The notes below the pieces were generated by a model. It worked only from the letters and a program-made list of their open reading frames with translations. It did no database searches and was not told the DNA's origin. From an uncultured Eubacteriales bacterium (GTDB taxonomy: Bacteria > Bacillota > Clostridia > Oscillospirales > QAMX01), in assembly GCA_905205975.1 (NCBI GenBank), contig CAJLFQ010000038.1:1-20788 (forward strand): DNA of 20,788 nt, written 5' to 3'. The position numbers and the translations under genes are program-made. Of this stretch, positions 16,601-20,788 are shown piece after piece (position 1 is the first letter of the stretch; each line of letters begins with the position of its first letter).

Positions 16601-18431
16601 CACCGTTCATCGCGGCAATAACGGAGAGTTTTTCCGCCGTAATCAGCAGGTTTTCCGCCATGCGGTTCGCCTGCTTGAAATCCATGCGCGTCAGCGAGAC
16701 GCCGGCATGATAGAGCGACATATCGCGGCTGGTCAGACCGAACGGAGACGTTTTGCCGGATTCGACGATGCAGGTTTCATCCGCATCCAGCGCCTTGCGA
16801 AGCTCGCTGGGGACGCCGTACCGGGCTTTCGGAACGGTCTGATCCATCCAAGAAAGATCACCGTCCACCGGGAACCCCGGCACGTTCATCATCGCGCTGC
16901 CGCTGCCTTCGCAGAGCGAAAGCCCCCACAGTTCTGCCGTCCAGCGGCCGACGCCGCCGCGGCGGTGAATCAACGATGTGCCGTCCGGCGAGACATGGCG
17001 GAAGGCCGGACGGAAGCCGAAGATGTGTTTGCCCCAATAGACGCCACCGCAGCCGCCTTTTGCGGAGAGCTGAGACATCTGGTTGAAGTGGCCGAAAACG
17101 TCGCCCGGGCTGTAAACGTCGCAGATGCGGCCCAGAACATCCCGGTGATACAGCTGGCCGTAGACCAGGTTGCGCACCATGCCTTCCGGCGCAGAGGTCA
17201 TTTCATTCGGCTGGTTGTAGAAGCAGTCGGATTCTGCATGGCCGTCGATAAACTTTTCTTTCAGGAGTGCACGATCCTCCGGATAGAGGCTGTAATACGG
17301 ATGGAGGTAGTCCACTTCGGAGATGATCGCCTTGAAGCGGTCGTCCCGGCGCATTTCTTTGAGGATTTCGCGCAGGATGTAGATGGCGCCCATCGCATAG
17401 ACGCGCTGCTCCTGGTGATAGGTGGTGTCAAAATGGAAGCTCGTCATTGCGATTTCCGTGCCGCGGAAAGCCGGAGCAGCACTTGCATGGACGACAAAGC
17501 TGCCCTCGCCGCGTTCGCAGCCGGCCGCAGTCACAGCGACCGGGACGGTCAGCTGGGCATTCGCCGTATCGATTTCGGCGCGGATCAGCCGGGTTGCGCC
17601 GGCCTGCATCTCGGGCAGGCTGATTTTCTGCCAGCCGTCAATTTCGACTTCTCCGCCCGCGGCATGGCCGAATGATGCCGCGAAGCACGGGAAGATCTGT
17701 TTGATCTGTTCGCCTTCCTGGACATATGCGCCAGTTTGTGCCGGATACGTCAAGCCAAGCGGACCGCTTTCGGCTGCGATCGGGTAAATAGAGCAGTTGG
17801 TCATGGAGAGGTCTACGGTATCGCAGATATAGCCGGGACGAAGTTTGAAAAGGATGAGGTTCAGGCCATCTTCAAAAACGACCGGAACCGTGTTGCCCAT
17901 CGTCGGAACGCCTTTGACGCGGCCATACGGCACATCCGAAACAAGGCGGCCGTTGACAAAGAGGCGGCAGCCGGAGTTTTCATAGCAGATCACCGCGCGT
18001 TTCCGTCCGGCGCAGCGCACATAGGTCGCTGCATAGAAGACGCAGTTGCGTTGTTCGGTCATATAAAGCGCTTCATCGCAGGCAGAGTCGCCGTCATCCG
18101 GGTCGAAGCGGAGCATATTCCATTTGCGGAGGCCGCGCGCCCAGACGGGATCCTTGCAGCCTTCGTATTCGTTATGACCGCGCAGACCAAGGTATGGAAC
18201 GACGCCTGTTTCGCCTCCATCCAATGCAAGGTAGTCAATTTGCAGGATCTTCTCACGCTCATAGAGGTACTCGGTTTCAAAAGCCCCTTCTGTCCGTGCG
18301 ACAAACGGACCCGTGACCATCCATTTCTGGTTGTCAAATTTTTCCGGGGTGCCAGCCGCGGCGGCCGCTTCAAGGTCAGCAAAATCGAGGCAGGTGATCT
18401 CGCCTTCAATTCTGGATTCGTAATTCATCAT
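13641..18431 (-). CDS. Large glycoside hydrolase family 38 alpha-mannosidase
   Basis: The 1596-residue protein is well above the 850-1050 usual for bacterial GH38. The catalytic part is clear. MTSFHFDTTYHQ carries the zinc ligands H333 and D335. SPGDVFGHFNQM carries the nucleophile/ligand D444. QHHDSITGT (residues 629-637) carries the last zinc histidine, H631; this block is close to the motif of eukaryotic Golgi and lysosomal enzymes. Family members hydrolyse alpha-mannosides of N-glycan or related type. About 320 residues precede the barrel and look like beta-sandwich, possibly carbohydrate-binding. Some 900 residues follow, comprising the GH38 helical and beta domains plus extra C-terminal beta modules. 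There is no signal peptide, so it probably acts inside the cell on imported oligosaccharides. AAAGGAG lies 8 bases before the first of two ATGs (18431). It has its own promoter and a leader with two palindromes. The PHP gene follows. Confidence 0.9.
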   Translation of the reverse strand: MMNYESRIEGEITCLDFADLEAAAAAGTPEKFDNQKWMVTGPFVARTEGAFETEYLYEREKILQIDYLALDGGETGVVPYLGLRGHNEYEGCKDPVWARGLRKWNMLRFDPDDGDSACDEALYMTEQRNCVFYAATYVRCAGRKRAVICYENSGCRLFVNGRLVSDVPYGRVKGVPTMGNTVPVVFEDGLNLILFKLRPGYICDTVDLSMTNCSIYPIAAESGPLGLTYPAQTGAYVQEGEQIKQIFPCFAASFGHAAGGEVEIDGWQKISLPEMQAGATRLIRAEIDTANAQLTVPVAVTAAGCERGEGSFVVHASAAPAFRGTEIAMTSFHFDTTYHQEQRVYAMGAIYILREILKEMRRDDRFKAIISEVDYLHPYYSLYPEDRALLKEKFIDGHAESDCFYNQPNEMTSAPEGMVRNLVYGQLYHRDVLGRICDVYSPGDVFGHFNQMSQLSAKGGCGGVYWGKHIFGFRPAFRHVSPDGTSLIHRRGGVGRWTAELWGLSLCEGSGSAMMNVPGFPVDGDLSWMDQTVPKARYGVPSELRKALDADETCIVESGKTSPFGLTSRDMSLYHAGVSLTRMDFKQANRMAENLLITAEKLSVIAAMNGAEYPERALDKAWRQVLCGQHHDSITGTNNEVSFVDLMVEYREAVELAADICDRAASYIASHICTENGRRAVVLFNPHAWTRTEHIRLTVQTALPFARIRVTDLNGKPVPAQPLKESVADGVYTTELLLRASVPACGYTVCYLDEKPALTLPGDLNLPTGMPAASADTVIENTYYRIQVDPAQGGGIVSLYDKEAKRELINPNGDGPANRLVALKETHDRMETQHEFYTTGHKLLSDGEQAQVECIRCAEFEQLKIRYELGNVVHVSQEITLRRGDRRIDFQTRLDDYRDEDDLMTLTFPVQVKGAKPIFDDRFAPQVRTASKNALSFRTHQFAMASHCAVYAANQWLDYGPTVTMHLHDGFRSGSFQFGMTQIIRREDPRLEALSDALLMALTKKAIPVTPFPDHKQSCEGSQIIHFNEDLSSDTRIVLCVDGVENEYETAIAERFATPYARLNAAAKTGAAALYIRDTENTWNKPIDVLLVKAPTVDALQIWVDDFAKALANGHAYETGAVLGSALDEADDYGVALINTGNIACSIEKGDMLNLMLFHTAEFYGNIGNANCGRKLVPEQKSHIFTYSLLPHTGSYREAQLYRRALEKNDPLFAVTDFTRAADAALPQEKSFLSADDHVIVTAVKAGGYPYASMKGNAGTLADRGITFRCFEQNGVATDAKIRLGFRAEKAERANLLEEDRSPLALDESVITLPVTPHAIETVVIQPVADEIHVGTAQIGATHEITEPTYVRSWEHDLGTMPMGYLSLCAVISRHPRQLDDCRFEVDVSVANNHTDISADGTAQLLLPEGWKADIHEIRYDLQPGECMVQKVTVEKLSADAKGILRLEYGHLGQTFEDIFEVGYFNPELNFEINGDEIDVTVINDTDECLRGELALATPVETWGDFGGKNPFGAANITPYQQPVSVPAHSRQTFRYTCTGDTSLSFWAVAKLMVNGRIYFKGGLHRPVQPHVLWAHTFVDEIYRDGGSIRKMNELE

Positions 18432-18461
18432 CTGTCAGGCTCCTTTATGCGCCGTAATCAG

Positions 18462-18478
18462 GTGTGCAGTTTGCACAC
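18462..18478. promoter_or_regulatory. Palindrome in the mannosidase leader (candidate operator)
   Basis: GTGTGCA-N3-TGCACAC is a perfect 7-bp inverted repeat with a 3-base centre. It lies 30 bases upstream of the mannosidase ATG and about 45 bases inside the predicted transcript. Its shape suits a dimeric repressor site, but no regulator gene is next to it. Confidence 0.5.
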
Positions 18479-18500
18479 GCAATGGAAACAACGTTTGATT

Positions 18501-18518
18501 TGCGGATCATCCTCCGCA
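18501..18518. promoter_or_regulatory. Second inverted repeat at the mannosidase transcription start
   Basis: TGCGGA (18501-18506) pairs with TCCGCA (18513-18518) across 6 bases. It begins about 10 bases downstream of the -10 box, where repressors often bind. It could instead fold as a small hairpin in the leader. Confidence 0.4.
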
Positions 18519-18527
18519 TTTGGGTTT

Positions 18528-18557
18528 ATTATACCATACTTCGACGCAGGCATGCAA
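18528..18557 (-). promoter_or_regulatory. Sigma-A promoter of the mannosidase gene
   Basis: On the minus strand, -35 TTGCAT (18557-18552), an 18-base spacer and a perfect -10 TATAAT (18533-18528) give a leader of about 90 bases. The promoter lies in the 172-base gap after the thiamine pyrophosphokinase stop. I see no terminator hairpin for that upstream gene. Confidence 0.8.
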
Positions 18558-18603
18558 CCCCATCGGGCGGCGATTTCCGTCAAAATGTCTGGCTGCACGG
18601 CAG

Positions 18604-19227
18604 TCAGCGAACTTCTACCAAAATCAGCGTCCCCTTGCGGACGCGGACCGTGCTTTCCCGGCCAATAAATTCGTTGCTGACGCCCAATGGAAACTCATCC
18701 GTGAGAATGTGGTTGGACAGCTCATATTTTAGGCCCGTCAGGTCAACCCCTTCCGCCTGTCCGCCCACAGCAAAAACGGACAAATATCCTTTTGCGGATG
18801 CCGGAAACGAAATCTGACCGTCTGAAATCGCAGAGACCACCGTGTCTTTGCCCAGCAGGCGCGCATGGATGTTTCTGTGAGCCGCCCAGACCAGCATTTG
18901 AAGATTGGCCAGCGTATGGTCCAGCCGTTTTCCGCCCAGTCCGCCGTAGATCTCAATCCGGCGGTAGCCGCGCCCAACCGCTTGGCGCAGCGCGAGAAAC
19001 ATATCGGTATCATCCTTTTCCGATGGATAGGTCAAAACGTTTCCTTCCGGCCGTGCGCCCTTGAGGGAGTCAAAATCGCCCAGGATCACATCCGGTTCGA
19101 TGCCGACTTCGCGCAGATAATCGAGTCCGCCGTCTGCCGCAATCACCAGGTCGCCGGGCAGGCGCTGAAAATGCAGCGCCGTGCAGTCGCCTGCGCCAAT
19201 GAGATATGCAATCGGTTGGCTTTCCAT
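18604..19227 (-). CDS. thiN: Thiamine pyrophosphokinase
   Basis: The enzyme transfers pyrophosphate from ATP to thiamine to give thiamine diphosphate, in the cytoplasm. The 207-residue length is normal for bacterial TPK. Motifs in order are ADGGLDYL (residues 31-38), GDFDSLKG (50-57), YPSEKDDTD (67-75, metal and ATP binding) and YGGLGGKRLDHTLAN (94-108). The small C-terminal beta domain holds LTGLKYEL and the ending SNEF...V.V..G.LILVE typical of the thiamine-binding part. The ATG at 19227 begins just before the first beta strand (IAYLIGAGD). AAAGGAAG lies 10 bases upstream. The open frame to 19368 has no family similarity. It sits downstream of tuf but behind the tuf terminator, so it needs its own promoter; I could not identify a convincing one. 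Short direct repeats fill its leader. Confidence 0.93.
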   Translation of the reverse strand: MESQPIAYLIGAGDCTALHFQRLPGDLVIAADGGLDYLREVGIEPDVILGDFDSLKGARPEGNVLTYPSEKDDTDMFLALRQAVGRGYRRIEIYGGLGGKRLDHTLANLQMLVWAAHRNIHARLLGKDTVVSAISDGQISFPASAKGYLSVFAVGGQAEGVDLTGLKYELSNHILTDEFPLGVSNEFIGRESTVRVRKGTLILVEVR

Positions 19228-19243
19228 ATATTTGTTTCTTCCT

Positions 19244-19288
19244 TTCTGATTCGTTCCGATCAAATCCATTCTGATCACTTTCTGATCA
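19244..19288 (-). repeat. Four short direct repeats in the thiN leader
   Basis: On the minus strand the motif (G)ATCAGAAnG recurs as GATCAGAAAG, GATCAGAATG, GATCGGAACG and AATCAGAAAG. Plus-strand copies begin at about 19244, 19254, 19269 and 19280. The copy nearest the gene merges into the ribosome binding site. No known riboswitch or operator name is assigned. Confidence 0.65.
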
Positions 19289-19370
19289 GATACCGTCTGT
19301 TTCAACGGTCGAATCGCAGTTTGATCGATGCGGTTCAACCTTTTCGCCTGATGTGCAAAATTCGGCAAAT

Positions 19371-19406
19371 AAAAAACAGAGGAGACGGAAACCCGTCTCC
19401 TCTGTT
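19371..19406 (-). terminator. Intrinsic terminator of tuf
   Basis: A perfect 14-bp stem (19375-19388 with 19393-19406) with a 4-base loop is followed on the minus strand by six Ts (19376-19371). It starts 12 bases after the tuf stop codon and isolates tuf from thiN. Confidence 0.95.
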
Positions 19407-19418
19407 GAAAGAACGTAA

Positions 19419-20627
19419 TTAGTCGAGAATGGCCGTAACGGAGCCGGAACCAACCGTTCTGCCGCCTTCACGGATAGCAAAACGCAGACCCTTTTCGATA
19501 GCGATCGGCTTAATGAGCTCGATCTTCATCGTGACGTGGTCGCCCGGCATGCACATTTCGACGCCTTCCGGCAGCGTGATAACGCCCGTGACGTCGGTCG
19601 TACGGAAGTAGAACTGCGGACGGTAGTTGGAGAGGAACGGCGTATGACGGCCGCCTTCTTCCTTCGTCAGAACGTAGACCTGGCCTTCGAACTTACGGAC
19701 CGGCTTAATGGAGCCCGGTTTCGCAAGAACCTGACCACGTTCGATTTCGTTTCTCTGGATACCACGGAGCAGCGTACCGATGTTATCGCCGGCTTCAGCG
19801 TAGTCCAGCAGTTTGCGGAACATTTCGATACCGGTAACAACGGTCTTTCTCGTTTCTTCGTGCAGACCAACGATTTCGACTTCTTCGGAAAGTCTGAGCT
19901 GACCACGTTCAACTCTGCCCGTCGCGACGGTGCCGCGGCCGGTGATCGTCATAACGTCTTCAACCGGCATCAGGAACGGCAGGTCTTCCTTGCGGTCCGG
20001 CGTCGGGATGTAGGTGTCAACTTCGTGCATGAGCTCAAGGATCGGTGCATATTCCGGAGCGTTCGGATCGGTGGAGGTGCATTCCAGAGCCTGGAGTGCG
20101 GAACCACGGATGATCGGGATATCGTCGCCCGGGAATTCGTACTTATTCAGAGCGTCACGGATTTCCATTTCAACGAGTTCGAGCAGTTCGGGATCGTCGA
20201 CTGCGTCGCACTTGTTCATGAAAACAACGATTGCCGGAACACCGACCTGACGGGCGAGCAGGATGTGCTCATAGGTCTGAGCCATAACACCGTCGGTAGC
20301 GGCGATAACCAGGATGGCGCCGTCCATCTGAGCGGCACCGGTGATCATGTTCTTGATGTAGTCGGCGTGCCCTGGGCAGTCAACGTGTGCATAGTGACGA
20401 GCATCGGTCTGATATTCGACGTGTGCGGTGTTGATCGTGATACCACGAGCCTTTTCTTCCGGCGCTTTATCGATCTGATCGTACGCGGTGAATGCGGCGT
20501 GGGTCGGATCCTGCAGAGCAAGAACCTTCGTAATTGCAGCGGTCAGCGTGGTCTTACCGTGGTCAACGTGACCAATGGTACCAATATTGACGTGGGGTTT
20601 GGTTCTTTCAAATTTAGCCTTTGCCAT
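19419..20627 (-). CDS. tuf: Translation elongation factor Tu
   Basis: EF-Tu carries aminoacyl-tRNA to the ribosome as a GTP complex in the cytoplasm. The 402-residue length and all G motifs are intact: GHVDHGKTT (residues 19-27), switch I RGITIN (61-66), DCPGH (83-87), NKCD (138-141) and GSAL. Domains 2 and 3 follow with GRGTVATGRVERG, RGIQRNEIERGQVLAKPGS and the final REGGRTVGSG. Residues 113-120 read GVMAQTYE where E. coli has GPMPQTRE. The V and A changes are, as I recall, common in Clostridia, and the Tyr is less usual. GAGGAGG lies 8 bases before the ATG. It has its own promoter and terminator and no visible fusA, rpsL or rpsG beside it, so this copy lies outside a str-type operon as far as the window shows. 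Whether a second tuf copy exists cannot be known here. Confidence 0.99.
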   Translation of the reverse strand: MAKAKFERTKPHVNIGTIGHVDHGKTTLTAAITKVLALQDPTHAAFTAYDQIDKAPEEKARGITINTAHVEYQTDARHYAHVDCPGHADYIKNMITGAAQMDGAILVIAATDGVMAQTYEHILLARQVGVPAIVVFMNKCDAVDDPELLELVEMEIRDALNKYEFPGDDIPIIRGSALQALECTSTDPNAPEYAPILELMHEVDTYIPTPDRKEDLPFLMPVEDVMTITGRGTVATGRVERGQLRLSEEVEIVGLHEETRKTVVTGIEMFRKLLDYAEAGDNIGTLLRGIQRNEIERGQVLAKPGSIKPVRKFEGQVYVLTKEEGGRHTPFLSNYRPQFYFRTTDVTGVITLPEGVEMCMPGDHVTMKIELIKPIAIEKGLRFAIREGGRTVGSGSVTAILD

Positions 20628-20667
20628 TGAATGTGCCTCCTCTTGTTTGACTTTTCAAGATAATAGT

Positions 20668-20696
20668 ATTCTACACCATTGCAGAGAATTTTGCAA
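20668..20696 (-). promoter_or_regulatory. Sigma-A promoter of tuf
   Basis: On the minus strand, -35 TTGCAA (20696-20691), a 17-base spacer and -10 TAGAAT (20673-20668) leave a leader of about 35 bases before the ATG. This matches the high expression expected for EF-Tu. Confidence 0.8.
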
Positions 20697-20737
20697 GTGT
20701 TTTTTGTGTTTTTCTTTGGAGAATTTCCGCAGAAAAT

Positions 20738-20767
20738 GCCGGAAGCGGATCAGGAGCGGGCTTCGGC
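20738..20767 (-). terminator. Possible terminator of an upstream gene outside the window
   Basis: GCCGGAAGC (20738-20746) pairs with GCTTCGGC (20760-20767) apart from one bulged base. On the minus strand ATTTTCT follows. It could end a gene lying beyond the right edge. I see no coding frame I can support in the last 90 bases. Confidence 0.3.
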
Positions 20768-20788
20768 ATGACGGCCGGCGACCAATTT

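Noticed and set aside
14184..17675. Long + strand open frames (642 and 378 codons) opposite the mannosidase gene
   Set aside because: They are antisense shadows of a gene with clear catalytic motifs and have no family similarity.
19227..19300. TPP riboswitch upstream of the thiamine pyrophosphokinase gene
   Set aside because: CTGATC occurs, but the conserved CTGAGA and CCTGATCTGGATAAT-type blocks and the overall fold are missing, and TPK genes rarely carry this switch.
19536..20630. A 364-codon + strand open frame opposite tuf
   Set aside because: It is the antisense frame of EF-Tu, produced by its strong codon bias.

Overview
The window looks like chromosome of a fairly GC-rich member of the Clostridia (Bacillota), possibly Oscillospiraceae-like. 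The evidence is strong GGAGG-type ribosome binding sites, sigma-A promoters with 17-18 nt spacers, intrinsic terminators with perfect stems, an SLH-domain exported protein, large acyl-CoA dehydratase activase genes, and an EF-Tu whose G-domain loop reads GVMAQT, a variant I associate with Clostridia. The lineage is inferred by eye, not from a database search. I see no insertion sequence, prophage, integrase, CRISPR array or rRNA.

Layout from left to right. (a) 1-1040: the 3' part of a GH123/DUF4091-type glycoside hydrolase on the + strand, ending at a strong bidirectional terminator. (b) 1148-4387 (-): a 1079-residue protein made almost entirely of about 28 Sel1-like repeats, arranged as alternating two-repeat (72-residue) units. 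(c) 4521-4662 (-): a tRNA-Gly(CCC) gene with its own promoter, encoded CCA and terminator. (d) 4684-7012 (-): an exported SLH-domain protein followed by a tRNA-dihydrouridine synthase, sharing a clear promoter. (e) 7116-8390 (+): a divergently transcribed family 2 glycosyltransferase that starts at TTG, with two terminator-like hairpins after it. (f) 8485-12812 (+): a 991-residue double-ASKHA acyl-CoA dehydratase activase and a 433-residue dehydratase-like partner. They lie in the same frame, separated by one TGA and four codons, where many relatives have a single fused polypeptide. (g) 12821-18557 (-): a very large GH38 alpha-mannosidase followed by a PHP-domain phosphoesterase. (h) 18604-19288 (-): thiamine pyrophosphokinase, whose leader carries four short direct repeats. 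(i) 19371-20696 (-): a stand-alone tuf gene with its own promoter and terminator.

The functions are mixed: translation (EF-Tu, tRNA-Gly, Dus), thiamine cofactor supply, glycan metabolism and cell envelope (GH123-like, GH38, GT2, SLH), and a radical-type dehydratase/activase pair. Most units have their own promoter and terminator, so this reads as a series of short transcription units and not as one coherent system. I did not find a convincing previously undescribed multi-gene system. The observations most worth a second look are the in-frame split of the activase/dehydratase gene, the period-two Sel1 array, the repeats upstream of the thiamine pyrophosphokinase gene, and the paired palindromes in the mannosidase leader.
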